Assembly: GCA_030655755.1 (NCBI GenBank)
Contig: JAUSOQ010000028.1
Coordinates: 62,001-126,000, forward strand
DNA length: 64,000 nucleotides
DNA from: Coriobacteriia bacterium
GTDB lineage: Bacteria; Actinomycetota; Coriobacteriia; Anaerosomatales; Anaerosomataceae
Direction of reading: 5' to 3'
The stretch's first letter is position 1; every line of letters starts with the position of its first letter. The notes beneath the pieces were generated by a model. The model had not been told where the DNA came from. It made no database searches and worked only from the letters and a program-made list of their open reading frames with translations. Both the position numbers and the translations under genes were made by a program. This document shows, piece after piece, positions 37,393 through 46,368 of this stretch.

Positions 37393-39036
37393 CTAGTTCA
37401 ATTGCATAACGTCGGTAGGCAACCAAGGCTGGAGTCCGCCGTCACGAGGCACGCATAGCAGCAGGTTACGCCATTGGTACACTGTGCATTCGGCGGCCAG
37501 TTGATTGATGAGTGCTGGCGGCATGAATGTCGTGTCGCCGCGGTAGAAGATCATTAGTCGGTAGTCGGCTTGGTAGAAGGCAGCTATTGCGGCGTCGGTA
37601 CGCGGAGCGCCCTGGGGATATGGCTGCCACCACAGTGGTAGACCGGGGGCGGCGCGAACGCCAAAGGCAGGATAGGCCCAGAGCAGGCGTGGGCCGAAGT
37701 ACACGGGGGCATCGAGCTGCCCTTCCCAGTCGTTGCCCTCCAGTACGGTGGCGAGTTCATCGGCGGCTGCGGTCATTGTTGGCCCCGCTTGAAGCCCACG
37801 CAGGAAGAGCGGGTCCTGAAATCGAGTCAGCGCGGAGTCCTCATAGAAACAGCCCGGACCCGCGCTACGGATGCGATGTCGGTCGACCGCGTATGTCACT
37901 CCGGCCGTTCCAAAGCAAACGAGCGACACGACCAGCAAGCTCGGCAGAAGCACGCGCTCGACCTGTCCTTGCACATATGGGCGGGTGAGCAGAATGATTC
38001 CTGTCACCGCCGTGAGGATCACAGGGACTTCGGCCATGTTGTGGTCGTTGTTCGTCCCCATCGCAACGAGTCCGGTTAGGACGCCAAGCGCGCAAAGCAT
38101 CACGGCTGGGGAGACCTTTCGTCGCGGTGCGCGCCGCGCGAGCACGACGAGCCCTCCCGCGAACGATGCTGCGGCGGGCAACAGCAGGCTCAGCGTGAGC
38201 CGCGCCTCGTCCGCGTCATTGAGCAGGAAGAACGTGCGGAAGTTACCGGCACTGAGGACTCGGGTTCCGCCGACCAGGTAGCTGCGGATCATGGCCGTGA
38301 CATCCACGCCTGCTAGCATCAGAAGGACAATCGACGAAGTCGCAGCACCAGCGATCAGGCATAACCCACGTCTGCGAAGTCGCGGCGTCATTGCTAGCAC
38401 AATTGCCGCTCCGACCAGCAGCAGACCTGCGCTGTTGGCTTTAGCCCATGAGAGAACGACAGCTGTGAGGACAAAGGCCACTTTAGCATCGCGGTCGTCT
38501 GGGTACTGGACGAAGTACAATGCTGCGGCCAAAAAGAGGGCTGCGCAGGCAGCCGTGAGCTGGTTCGACCACCAGAAGGATGCCGAGACCATGCTCACGG
38601 AGAGCACTACAGCAGGCAAGGCTAGCGAGAATGTCGTTCCTGCACGGAGTCTGAGTAGGATGGTGCAGAGGCCGGCATAAGCGAGTGCAGCGAATATGGC
38701 CGTGGCAGTGACGAGCGAAGACCACGCCACCCCGGACACGTCGAACGCCCATTTAGCGCCGAGCAGGAAGAGTGGCGGCATACCCTCTGCCGGGAGATCG
38801 ATGTAGGGTCTGGCTCCGACGTGAAGCTGCCAACCGGCCATGGAAACAATGCCGCCGTCCTCGGCAGGAAACTGGACCATACCGAGTGTAAGTACGACCA
38901 CGGCTATGGCGGCGGCAAGGATAAGCATCGCCGCGGCCGTGAATAACGGGTTCATGTAGTCGAGCTCGAAGATGGTCCTGGTCAGAGATTTTGGCGCAGC
39001 ATGCGTTCGCGAAGTGACCACCCTGGTGGGCTTCAC
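37393..39036 (-). CDS. Multi-pass membrane protein, putative GT-C glycosyltransferase
   Basis: The 547-residue protein has about 11-12 membrane helices and a soluble C-terminal region. After the first helix it has an acidic EDGG and a loop GARPYIDLPAEGMPPLFLL, the arrangement seen in lipid-linked-sugar GT-C glycosyltransferases. Exact family is not recognised. The start is set at GTG 39036 because it overlaps the stop of the upstream GT2 gene (GTGA), implying coupling with a dolichol-phosphate-mannose-synthase-like enzyme that could supply its lipid-linked donor. A longer in-frame start at 39198 would overlap that gene heavily. Confidence 0.6.
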   Translation of the reverse strand: MKPTRVVTSRTHAAPKSLTRTIFELDYMNPLFTAAAMLILAAAIAVVVLTLGMVQFPAEDGGIVSMAGWQLHVGARPYIDLPAEGMPPLFLLGAKWAFDVSGVAWSSLVTATAIFAALAYAGLCTILLRLRAGTTFSLALPAVVLSVSMVSASFWWSNQLTAACAALFLAAALYFVQYPDDRDAKVAFVLTAVVLSWAKANSAGLLLVGAAIVLAMTPRLRRRGLCLIAGAATSSIVLLMLAGVDVTAMIRSYLVGGTRVLSAGNFRTFFLLNDADEARLTLSLLLPAAASFAGGLVVLARRAPRRKVSPAVMLCALGVLTGLVAMGTNNDHNMAEVPVILTAVTGIILLTRPYVQGQVERVLLPSLLVVSLVCFGTAGVTYAVDRHRIRSAGPGCFYEDSALTRFQDPLFLRGLQAGPTMTAAADELATVLEGNDWEGQLDAPVYFGPRLLWAYPAFGVRAAPGLPLWWQPYPQGAPRTDAAIAAFYQADYRLMIFYRGDTTFMPPALINQLAAECTVYQWRNLLLCVPRDGGLQPWLPTDVMQLN

Positions 39037-39764
39037 GATCGCGTCCGCATTAGGTTGCGCTTGAGCATCCAGAGTCGTCCCATGGCCATGATGAACGCGA
39101 CGGTAAACACTGCCATGTTGCGCTTCGAGGACCCATGGCTGCGCTGGCGGAAGTGGAACGGGACCTCGAGCACCGAAGCGGCCACCCCGGGCGTCCACAA
39201 CAGTCGTGCGAGGATCTCCTCTTGTATGTCGAAGTGCATCGAGGTCAGTTCCAAGCGCCGAAGCTGGTCGCCGTGATAAAGGCGGAAGCTGTTCGAGATG
39301 TCGCGTACCGGCATTCGGAGAATGAGTGCGAAAACCGTGTTGAGCAGTTGGCTCAACAGCACCAGAAGGAACGGATTGTCCGTTGAACCGCCCTTGGTGT
39401 AACGGGAAGCGATTATGATGTCAGCCTGATTGCGCTGAACCCACAGTTCCCGTACAAACTCCGGATGGTGAGATCCATCGACGTCCATGATCAGGATTCG
39501 CGATCCCGTGGACTCTTCGATTCCTGTACGTATGGCATTGCCGTACTCGTCCCCTCCGCGACGCGGAACCCTGTGAGTCCCTGTCAATCGACACACCTCT
39601 GCGGTATCGTCTTTCGGCTTTTGGGTGTCGATGACGAGTATCTCGAAGTCCAGTGCCATCGTCGACAGGACGTCCGTCAAAGCGGGTACGAATTCTCGAA
39701 GGTTCTCCGCTTCTGCGTATGCCGGGAGAACCACCGAGAGATCGTGTCGTGTGTCAGCGGGCAT
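39033..39764 (-). CDS. Family 2 glycosyltransferase, polyprenyl-phosphate sugar synthase-like
   Basis: A 243-residue GT2 enzyme with SVVLPAYAEAENL at the N-terminus, MDVDGSHHPE as the metal-binding DxD-type region, and ASRYTKGG, resembling dolichol-phosphate mannosyltransferases. It likely makes polyprenyl-phosphate-linked sugar for the GT-C protein encoded by the overlapping next gene. There is no C-terminal membrane pair, unlike the GtrB-type gene at 46.4 kb. It follows rfbE by 5 nt in a four-gene minus-strand operon. Confidence 0.85.
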   Translation of the reverse strand: MPADTRHDLSVVLPAYAEAENLREFVPALTDVLSTMALDFEILVIDTQKPKDDTAEVCRLTGTHRVPRRGGDEYGNAIRTGIEESTGSRILIMDVDGSHHPEFVRELWVQRNQADIIIASRYTKGGSTDNPFLLVLLSQLLNTVFALILRMPVRDISNSFRLYHGDQLRRLELTSMHFDIQEEILARLLWTPGVAASVLEVPFHFRQRSHGSSKRNMAVFTVAFIMAMGRLWMLKRNLMRTRS

Positions 39765-39769
39765 GAAGA

Positions 39770-40804
39770 TTATTCTTCAAAACGCAGTTCTCGCACCCAT
39801 TCCAGCATAGCTGTGATGCCGGTTCGGGCATTGACGGTTGGTCGCCAGCCGAAGTCCTGTTCCGCGTTGGTTGTGTCTGCAACGAACACCTTCTGGTCAC
39901 CCGGGCGCCATGGTCCAGCGACGAATCTCAGTGTGTTGCCTGTCAAGTCCTCGAGCAATCGGAAGAGCTCGAGCAGAGAGAGGGCGTTCGAGGCGCCTCC
40001 GCCAATGTTGTATATGTGCCCGGCGACAGCATCCGGGTGTTCCACGGCGGCGAAATACGCTGCAACCAAGTCGGAACCATGGAGGGCATCGCGCACCTGC
40101 TTGCCGTTCCCACTGATGGTGAAGGGTGGGGCGCTGGGGTCGCCCATCTCCAAGGCCTTCATGCAGAACCAGCCGATCCAGCCTTGATCGTATGTAGCAT
40201 ACTGGCGTCCTCCATACATCGAGGAGTGCCGGAAGACTGTAGTGCGCAGTCCATACATACGGTGGTAGTCCCGAACGTACTGGTCTGCAGCCAACTTCGA
40301 GCAACCGTACGGGGAGTAGCCGTCTATTTGTAGTGACTCATCGAGGCCGTTCGGATACGCGGGCAACTCGTAGTGGGTGTCGCGTTCGACGGCATCGATG
40401 TTTTCGAGCGAGCCATACACCTTATTGGTCGAGGAGTAGAGGAAGACGGTCTCCGGTGCACCGAGGCGGACGGCCTCAAGCATATTGAACGTGCCCCTCG
40501 CGTTTGTCTCGAAGTCCAGGCGTGGGTCAGCCAAGCTCGTCGTCATCGCGACCTGTCCCGCGAGATGAGCGACCACGCCAGGGCGCTCAAAGGCGACAAT
40601 ATGGGCGGTAGCATCCGCATCACATACGTCGACGTCAGCGAAGCGCCAGCTCTCGCCATAGCGAGAGCGCAGCCAGGCCAGGTTCTCTGAAGAGCCTATC
40701 CGGCTTAAATTGTCCACAAGGACGACTTCGTCACCGCGCCCCAGTAGCGCGTCTGCCAAGTTGCTGCCGATGAAGCCACACCCACCGGTAATCAGCCACT
40801 TCAC
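39770..40804 (-). CDS. rfbE: CDP-paratose 2-epimerase
   Basis: This 344-residue SDR has ITGGCGFIGSNLADAL, SSTNKVYGSLE, SPYGCSKLAADQYV, FRHSSMYGGRQYATYDQGW and FTISGNGKQVRDALH, close to RfbE, which converts CDP-paratose to CDP-tyvelose. Its presence with rfbFGH suggests tyvelose, or another 3,6-dideoxyhexose, in the polymer. GTG 40804 gives the family N-terminus (KWLITGG); a TTG at 40819 would overlap the previous gene's stop. Confidence 0.88.
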   Translation of the reverse strand: MKWLITGGCGFIGSNLADALLGRGDEVVLVDNLSRIGSSENLAWLRSRYGESWRFADVDVCDADATAHIVAFERPGVVAHLAGQVAMTTSLADPRLDFETNARGTFNMLEAVRLGAPETVFLYSSTNKVYGSLENIDAVERDTHYELPAYPNGLDESLQIDGYSPYGCSKLAADQYVRDYHRMYGLRTTVFRHSSMYGGRQYATYDQGWIGWFCMKALEMGDPSAPPFTISGNGKQVRDALHGSDLVAAYFAAVEHPDAVAGHIYNIGGGASNALSLLELFRLLEDLTGNTLRFVAGPWRPGDQKVFVADTTNAEQDFGWRPTVNARTGITAMLEWVRELRFEE

Positions 40805-40808
40805 TCGA

Positions 40809-41807
40809 TTACGTCCCAACAGCGTGCACCTCCGTTGGTATGTTCTGACGATACCAAGCTACTGTTTCGCGCAGGCCATCGCGGAGTTGCCAGCGAGGTT
40901 CCCACCCGATGGGTGCCGTAGAGAGAGCAGCGCTTGCGACCTGCGGGCACTGGACGGCTGCGGAATCGGTCGAATCGAAGACAGGGTGGCCAGTGCTTCC
41001 CACGATGTGGGCCAACTCGGCTACCACGTCAGCCAGCTTGATGCCGACTCCGGTTCCAATCTCAACGACTTGTCCTACACATTTGGAATCCTGCACGGCA
41101 TACAGCAGACCGCGTACGAGGTCGGTGACGTAGATGAGGTCGCAGATGCGGTTGCCGTTTCGAATCACGGGATTCCTGCCTGCGAGCAACTCGCAGATTG
41201 TGTACGGAATGATCTTCTGAGGTTGTTGCCCAGGGCCGTAGCTCATGAACGGCCTGGCAACGACGACTGGGAGCGCGAATAGCGATGCGAACATTCGTGA
41301 GTAAGAGGTGGCAGCAAGCTTTGAGGCCGCGTAGGGAGAGATTGGTGCACTCGCCTCTTCAGCTATTTCCTCAGAGGAACCCATTGTGACGACACGAGTG
41401 CAGTCGGTCTCGGCGAGGGCCAAGAGAAGATTTACCGTGCCGAGTACATTCGTCTCGAGCGTTTCTCGGACTAGACGCAACTCGCGAGAAGTGTCGACGA
41501 CACCCGCGAGATGAAAGACGAAATCAGGTCGAGTCAAGCGGATGGCGCGCGCGACAGCGTCAGAATCGCGCAAGTCTGCGCGAATCGCTCGGCCAGCGTT
41601 GGGCTCCGCCGAACAGTCCAGAGTGGTCACGTCGGCTCCGAGTAGCGCAAGCGCAGCGGCTACGTGCCCGCCGACGAACCCAGCGGATCCTGTCAGAAGC
41701 ACCGATCGGTCGGCAAACGTATCGTGGAACTCGTCGCGCCAGACGTAGGTCGCGGGGACCGGGTCCGATATTCCCGCATCTCCTGTGTTCATCTTGCTGC
41801 TCGGCAT
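40809..41807 (-). CDS. NAD-dependent sugar epimerase/dehydratase of unknown substrate
   Basis: A 332-residue extended SDR: VLLTGSAGFVGGHVAAAL, LAGVVDTSREL, TMGSSEEIAE, YAASKLAA (Tyr and Lys present) and ARPFMSYGPGQ. It resembles UDP-glucose-4-epimerase-like and GDP-6-deoxy-4-ketohexose reductase (Rmd-like) enzymes, but nothing fixes the substrate. It heads the minus-strand operon with rfbE, a GT2 and a GT-C gene, and has a strong GGGGGAG ribosome site. It could supply the missing reductase for either the GDP- or the CDP-sugar branch. Confidence 0.7.
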   Translation of the reverse strand: MPSSKMNTGDAGISDPVPATYVWRDEFHDTFADRSVLLTGSAGFVGGHVAAALALLGADVTTLDCSAEPNAGRAIRADLRDSDAVARAIRLTRPDFVFHLAGVVDTSRELRLVRETLETNVLGTVNLLLALAETDCTRVVTMGSSEEIAEEASAPISPYAASKLAATSYSRMFASLFALPVVVARPFMSYGPGQQPQKIIPYTICELLAGRNPVIRNGNRICDLIYVTDLVRGLLYAVQDSKCVGQVVEIGTGVGIKLADVVAELAHIVGSTGHPVFDSTDSAAVQCPQVASAALSTAPIGWEPRWQLRDGLRETVAWYRQNIPTEVHAVGT

Positions 41808-41910
41808 GTGCTCCCCCAGGTGAATAGTTCTCAGAGTGTACCAGCTCCTGGAAGCGTCTTGGTATCATTGGCGATGCGACGCACGCTCCGCCTGAGAGGA
41901 TGGCGATCAT

Positions 41911-43737
41911 GTGACGAAAGTTTCAGACTACCTCGCTCGCCGCGTGGCCGAACTCGGGGTCACCCATGTCTTTATGGTGGTCGGCGGGGGAGCGATGCAC
42001 CTCGACGATTCATTCGGCGGCCGAGACGATCTTGCGTACGTGTGTTGTCATCATGAGCAAGCGTGCGCAATCGCAGTCGAGGGCTACGCCCGGGTTCGCG
42101 GGGCGATTGGCTGTGCCGTGGTCACGACCGGGCCGGGCGGTACCAACACGATCACCGGCGTGCTGGGACAGTGGCATGACTCGGTACCGGCGCTCTACCT
42201 TTCGGGACAGGTGCGTTACGACACTACGGTCGCTTCTACCGGTCTGCCGCTGCGGCAGTTAGGTGATCAGGAAGCCGATATCGTCACGATCGTCTCATCA
42301 ATCACCAAATATGCGGTGATGGTCACCGACCCGCAGACCATCCGCTACCACTTCGATCGCGCTGTGCACCTCGCGACCTCTGGTCGACCTGGGCCGGTGT
42401 GGCTCGACATACCGCTTAACGTGCAGGCGGCGTGCATCGACCCAGACGCTCTTGCACCGTACGACCCCGCCGAGGACGCCTCGGTGGCCGGCGAGGGCTT
42501 CGACCGCGATCGGGTGCGTGCGCAGATCGATGAGGTCGTCGCGCATCTCAAGACCGCCGAGCGCCCCGTCGTGCTTGCCGGCAGCGGCATTCGCACGGCG
42601 GACGCGCACGATGCATTCCTGGCGCTCGCAGAGCGGCTCGGCGTTCCGGTTGCCACAGCATGGAACGCGCACGACCTACTGTGGGAGGATCACCCGCTGT
42701 ATGCTGGCCGTCCTTCGACCATAGGCGACCGCGCGGGCAACTTCGCAGTGCAAAGCAGCGACCTGCTCATCGTGCTCGGCTGCCGTATGAACATCAGACA
42801 AGTTGGCTACAACTTCGACTCGTTCGCGCGCGCCGCGTATCAGGTGGTTGTCGACATAGACCCCGTCGAGCTTGAGAAGCCCACTATCTGCCCCGATTTG
42901 TCCGTCCACTCAGATGTGGGCTTTTTCATCGACACCTTGATGGAGCGGCTGGACGGCATCGATTTGCCTGACCGTTCTTGGTGGGTCGACTGGTGTCTCG
43001 AGCGCCGCCGTCGCTACCCGGTGTGTCTGTCCGCGTACCGCGAGCGTGGCGAGCCGGTGAACCCGTACGTCTTTGTTGACACCCTCTCGGACCACCTTGT
43101 CGAGGGGGATGTCGTAATCACCGCCAATGGTGCCGCCTGTGTCGTGGCCTTCCAGGCTCTCAAGCTCAAGCGCAACCAACGGCTCATCGGCAACTCCGGA
43201 ACAGCGTCAATGGGTTACGATGTGCCAGCGTCAGTCGGGGCGGCGGTTGCACGTGATGGCCAGCGCGTCGTGTGCTTGGCTGGCGAGGGCTCGATCCAGA
43301 TGAACCTTCAGGAGTTCGAGACGATCGCGTTCAACCAGTTCCCGGTCAAGGTCTTTGTCTTTGAGAACGGCGGCTATCTGTCGATCCGTCAGACGCAGGA
43401 CAACTTGTTCGGTGGACACTACGTGGGCGAGGCGCCGCGCTCGGGCGTGGGCTTCCCCGACATGGTCAGGATTGCGGAGGCGTATGGCATTCCGGCGCGC
43501 CGTGTGGCGAGCCACGTCGACCTCGATGAGACGATTGCCTGGGCATTGTCGCTCGAGGGGCCGGTGCTTGTGGACGTGATGATGGATTCCGAGCAGAACT
43601 TCGCGCCGAAGTCGCAGGCTCAGAAGCTGCCCGACGGCACACTGGTGTCAAAACCGCTCGAGGACTTATGGCCGTTTCTGCCAGCCGAGGAAGTGCGCGA
43701 CAACCTGCTCATTCCCGAATGGGATGGGTCGCGGTAA
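41911..43737 (+). CDS. Thiamine-diphosphate-dependent enzyme (acetolactate-synthase-like)
   Basis: This 608-residue protein has the three-domain layout of IlvB/YerE/IolD-like enzymes. The N-terminal domain has the catalytic glutamate in CCHHEQACAIAVEGYAR and GPGGTNT; the C-terminal ThDP/Mg domain has GEGSIQMNLQE and FENGGY, where most relatives have GDG. It is divergent from the regulatory-subunit-bearing IlvB, and no ilvN or ilvC is near. It heads a cassette with an aldolase, an SDR and a dehydroquinate-synthase-like cyclase, inside the sugar locus. Making or cleaving a C-C bond of a sugar precursor is inferred; YerE, which adds a two-carbon branch to a CDP-sugar, is a precedent. Confidence 0.78.
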   Translation: MTKVSDYLARRVAELGVTHVFMVVGGGAMHLDDSFGGRDDLAYVCCHHEQACAIAVEGYARVRGAIGCAVVTTGPGGTNTITGVLGQWHDSVPALYLSGQVRYDTTVASTGLPLRQLGDQEADIVTIVSSITKYAVMVTDPQTIRYHFDRAVHLATSGRPGPVWLDIPLNVQAACIDPDALAPYDPAEDASVAGEGFDRDRVRAQIDEVVAHLKTAERPVVLAGSGIRTADAHDAFLALAERLGVPVATAWNAHDLLWEDHPLYAGRPSTIGDRAGNFAVQSSDLLIVLGCRMNIRQVGYNFDSFARAAYQVVVDIDPVELEKPTICPDLSVHSDVGFFIDTLMERLDGIDLPDRSWWVDWCLERRRRYPVCLSAYRERGEPVNPYVFVDTLSDHLVEGDVVITANGAACVVAFQALKLKRNQRLIGNSGTASMGYDVPASVGAAVARDGQRVVCLAGEGSIQMNLQEFETIAFNQFPVKVFVFENGGYLSIRQTQDNLFGGHYVGEAPRSGVGFPDMVRIAEAYGIPARRVASHVDLDETIAWALSLEGPVLVDVMMDSEQNFAPKSQAQKLPDGTLVSKPLEDLWPFLPAEEVRDNLLIPEWDGSR

Positions 43738-43805
43738 AATCAGCTAATCAGCCCGACGTGGTCGTGGCGGGCGACCTCGGACAGCCAAAAAAAAGGGGGC
43801 ACTCC

Positions 43806-44627
43806 GTGAATTCACTTGAGCGCAAGATGGTCGAGGTTCTCATCGACTTGCGTGAGAACCATTCTGTGAACGGTGTGAAGGCTGAGTTTGAGGCGGAGGG
43901 TACTCGTCTCGAGGAGGCCATGCGCCTGAAGGAAGTTGTCTCGGCGGCGGGTATCGGCCTCACCATCAAGATCGGTGGCTGCGAGGCGCTTCGTGACATG
44001 TACGAGTGCCGCGTTCTCGGTGTCGCCCGCATCGTCGCGCCGATGATCGAGTCTGCGTACGCCATGCACAAGTACATCGGTGCCGTGAAACTCGCCTTCC
44101 CAGAGGAAGAGCGCTCGACGACCGACTTCGCAATCAATGTGGAGACTCTCTCGGGTTTCAAGGTGTTTGACGACATGCTGGCGCTGCCGGATGCCGAGTA
44201 CCTCGATGGTATCGTTCTGGGCCGCGTTGACCTGACAGGCTCGATGGGGCTATCGCGTAATGACATCAACAGCAGCAAAGAGGTCATGGACATCTGCCGC
44301 ACCCTGTTCACCAAGGCCAAGGCCGCCGGTCTCGAGACCGCACTGGGCGGTGGCGTTTCCGCCGAGACGATTCCGTTCATCCACGAGGTCGGCGCCGACC
44401 TTGTGGACCGTTTCGAGACCCGTAAGGTCATCTTCTGCTGCCAGAACGGTCTGCCCGCCTCCGATGCCGACAAGGGCATCCTGAAGGCGGTCGGCTTCGA
44501 GCTTATGTGGCTGAAGAACAAGCGCGACTTCTACAGCTCGATCGCCACCGAGGACGCGACGCGTCTGGAAATGCTCCAGTCGCGCTACGACAAGCTGATC
44601 ATGGCCGCTGGAGGCATGTACGAGTGA
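43806..44627 (+). CDS. HpcH/HpaI-type aldolase/citrate-lyase-family protein
   Basis: The 273 residues form the TIM-barrel family of class II pyruvate aldolases. Metal ligands appear as the Glu in INVETLSGF and the Asp in LGRVDLTGSMGL, matching the VETxxxxxx and GPADL positions of HpcH. The N-terminal part (SLERKMVEVLIDLREN) is not typical of HpcH, and no annotated substrate is clear. GTG 43806 follows an AAAAGGGGG ribosome site. It overlaps the SDR gene by 4 nt, so it belongs to the cassette 41911-46368. Confidence 0.75.
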   Translation: MNSLERKMVEVLIDLRENHSVNGVKAEFEAEGTRLEEAMRLKEVVSAAGIGLTIKIGGCEALRDMYECRVLGVARIVAPMIESAYAMHKYIGAVKLAFPEEERSTTDFAINVETLSGFKVFDDMLALPDAEYLDGIVLGRVDLTGSMGLSRNDINSSKEVMDICRTLFTKAKAAGLETALGGGVSAETIPFIHEVGADLVDRFETRKVIFCCQNGLPASDADKGILKAVGFELMWLKNKRDFYSSIATEDATRLEMLQSRYDKLIMAAGGMYE

Positions 44628-45292
44628 GCGGACGAACGGCGCTCGTAACCGGTGCTTCGCGCGGAATCGGGCGCTCCATCGTTGATGCTTTGGAGTCTGC
44701 TGGGATTACGGTGCTCGCGCCGACACGGGCGCAACTCGACCTTTCGTCTGACGGCTCGGTTGACGCGTTCCTTGCGTCGCTTACGGGACGCGTGGATGTA
44801 CTCGTGAACAACGCGGGAATCAACCCGCTAGCAACCGCGCTGGAGGTCTCAGACGACGACATCGAGACCACGTTGCGCGTGAACCTCATTAGTCCAATGC
44901 GGCTGTGCCGCGCGATCGGTGCAGGCATGGCTCAGCGCGGCTGGGGCCGCATCGTCAACATCTCATCGATCTGGGGCACGGTGAGCAAGCCAGGGCGTTT
45001 TGCCTATAGCGTCTCGAAATCCGGAATCAATGGTATGACACGGTCCTTGGCGGTCGAACTGGGGTCTCGGGGTGTCCTGGTGAATGCGGTCGCCCCGGGA
45101 TTCGTGGCGACCGACCTCACTCGGCAGAACAACACACCCGCACAAATCGCTGAGATCGCTGCCGGGCTTCCCCTTCGCAGACTCGCTGAGCCCGAGGAGA
45201 TCGCTGCGGTTGTGTTGTTCCTCGCCAGCGAGGCGAACACCTTCGTGACCGGTCAGGTCATTCTGGCCGACGGGGGTTACTCATGCCTGTAG
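44624..45292 (+). CDS. Short-chain dehydrogenase (FabG-like) of the cassette
   Basis: A 222-residue classical SDR: cofactor loop TGASRGIG, VNNAGIN, SSIWG, catalytic YSVSK and the C-terminal VTGQVILADGGYS. It resembles 3-oxoacyl-ACP reductases but is short and lies inside the sugar cassette. It overlaps the aldolase stop (GTGA) and the downstream cyclase by 10 nt, so its dose is tied to them. The likely role is reduction or oxidation of a keto intermediate; substrate unknown. Confidence 0.8.
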   Translation: MSGRTALVTGASRGIGRSIVDALESAGITVLAPTRAQLDLSSDGSVDAFLASLTGRVDVLVNNAGINPLATALEVSDDDIETTLRVNLISPMRLCRAIGAGMAQRGWGRIVNISSIWGTVSKPGRFAYSVSKSGINGMTRSLAVELGSRGVLVNAVAPGFVATDLTRQNNTPAQIAEIAAGLPLRRLAEPEEIAAVVLFLASEANTFVTGQVILADGGYSCL

Positions 45293-46368
45293 AGACGATG
45301 CGGCTTCACTCCAACGTTCGCGACTACACTGTGTCGCTCCAATCGGATGCGGAATTCATCGGTCGACTTGTCGAGATGCCCAACCGTGTGTTCGTGATTG
45401 ACGAGAATGTGTGGGCATCCCATCGCCAAGGCGTACTCGCCGCAGTCCCCGAGAGCGATGTCCTAGTTCTCCCCATCGCCGAGGGGTTCAAGACGCTGGC
45501 TTCTGTCGAGGAGGTTTGGGACCGGCTGCTCGAGCGCTCGGCTCGGCGCAACATGACGCTAGTGTCAATTGGTGGTGGCATCTGCCAAGACGTCACGGGG
45601 TTTGCCGCATCGACACTATACCGAGGTATCGGCTGGATATTCCTGCCGACGACCCTCCTGGCACAGGCTGACAGCTGCATCGGATCCAAGACATCGCTCA
45701 ACTATCGCCGCTTCAAGAACCTCCTGGGTACGTTCTTCCCGCCGAATGAAGTCCATATTCTCGCGTCGTTCCTCACCACTCAGGACGCGGCCGACTACTT
45801 CAGCGGCGTGGGTGAAGTGGTCAAGCTGCACATCATGGGTGGGCATGAGTCAGCGACGGGGCTGGTGGCTCGCTTCGGTGACGTTCGAGCACGGGACATG
45901 GCGATCATGCAAGAGGTGATCCGGGACTCGTTGCTTATCAAGCAGAACTACATCGCGGGCGACGAGTTCGATACAGGGCGCCGCAACATGCTCAACTACG
46001 GGCACTGCTTCGGACATGCGGTCGAGACCGCATCGGACTTTGCCGTTCCGCACGGCCAGGCGGTAGTCCTGGGAATGATCATGGCACAACGTCTCGCTAG
46101 GACTCGCGGTCTCGAGACCGATGCCGGCCAGAAGGCTCTGCTCGACCATCTCTTCCGTGAGGCGCTCTTGGTCGAGCGCATTCCTCGCGACATCGACATC
46201 GACGGTGTCATTGAGGCGATGAAGCACGACAAGAAGCGTACGGGGGAGGGGCTCGTCGTGGTCATGGCCGCCGATGGGCTCGAAATGGTGAAGCACGATG
46301 ACGTTTCGGTCAACGAGGCCCATTGCGCCGCGACAGAGACTCTCCGCAATCTGCTCGGGAGGAACTGA
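45283..46368 (+). CDS. Dehydroquinate-synthase-like sugar phosphate cyclase
   Basis: A 361-residue member of the AroB/EEVS/DOIS fold. NAD-binding GGGICQDVTGF differs from AroB's usual GGGxxGDxxGF; LPTTLLAQADSCIGSKTSLN is close to the family but Gly is replaced twice; KNLLGTFFPP and LNYGHCFGHAVE retain the zinc histidines, with the third ligand in SGVGEVVKL. The signature set is nearer to non-shikimate cyclases than to AroB. It probably closes a keto-sugar phosphate into a carbocycle. It ends at the ATG of the following GT2 gene (one-base overlap). Confidence 0.75.
   Translation: MPVETMRLHSNVRDYTVSLQSDAEFIGRLVEMPNRVFVIDENVWASHRQGVLAAVPESDVLVLPIAEGFKTLASVEEVWDRLLERSARRNMTLVSIGGGICQDVTGFAASTLYRGIGWIFLPTTLLAQADSCIGSKTSLNYRRFKNLLGTFFPPNEVHILASFLTTQDAADYFSGVGEVVKLHIMGGHESATGLVARFGDVRARDMAIMQEVIRDSLLIKQNYIAGDEFDTGRRNMLNYGHCFGHAVETASDFAVPHGQAVVLGMIMAQRLARTRGLETDAGQKALLDHLFREALLVERIPRDIDIDGVIEAMKHDKKRTGEGLVVVMAADGLEMVKHDDVSVNEAHCAATETLRNLLGRN

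Noticed and set aside
39037-39198. N-terminal extension of the GT-C-like protein to 39198
   Set aside because: It would overlap the GT2 gene by more than 160 nt, has no hydrophobic or family-like content, and the GTGA overlap at 39036 is a better start.
41911-43737. Assignment of the ThDP enzyme as acetolactate synthase IlvB
   Set aside because: No ilvN, ilvC or ilvD is near, the metal motif is GEG, and the context is sugar genes.
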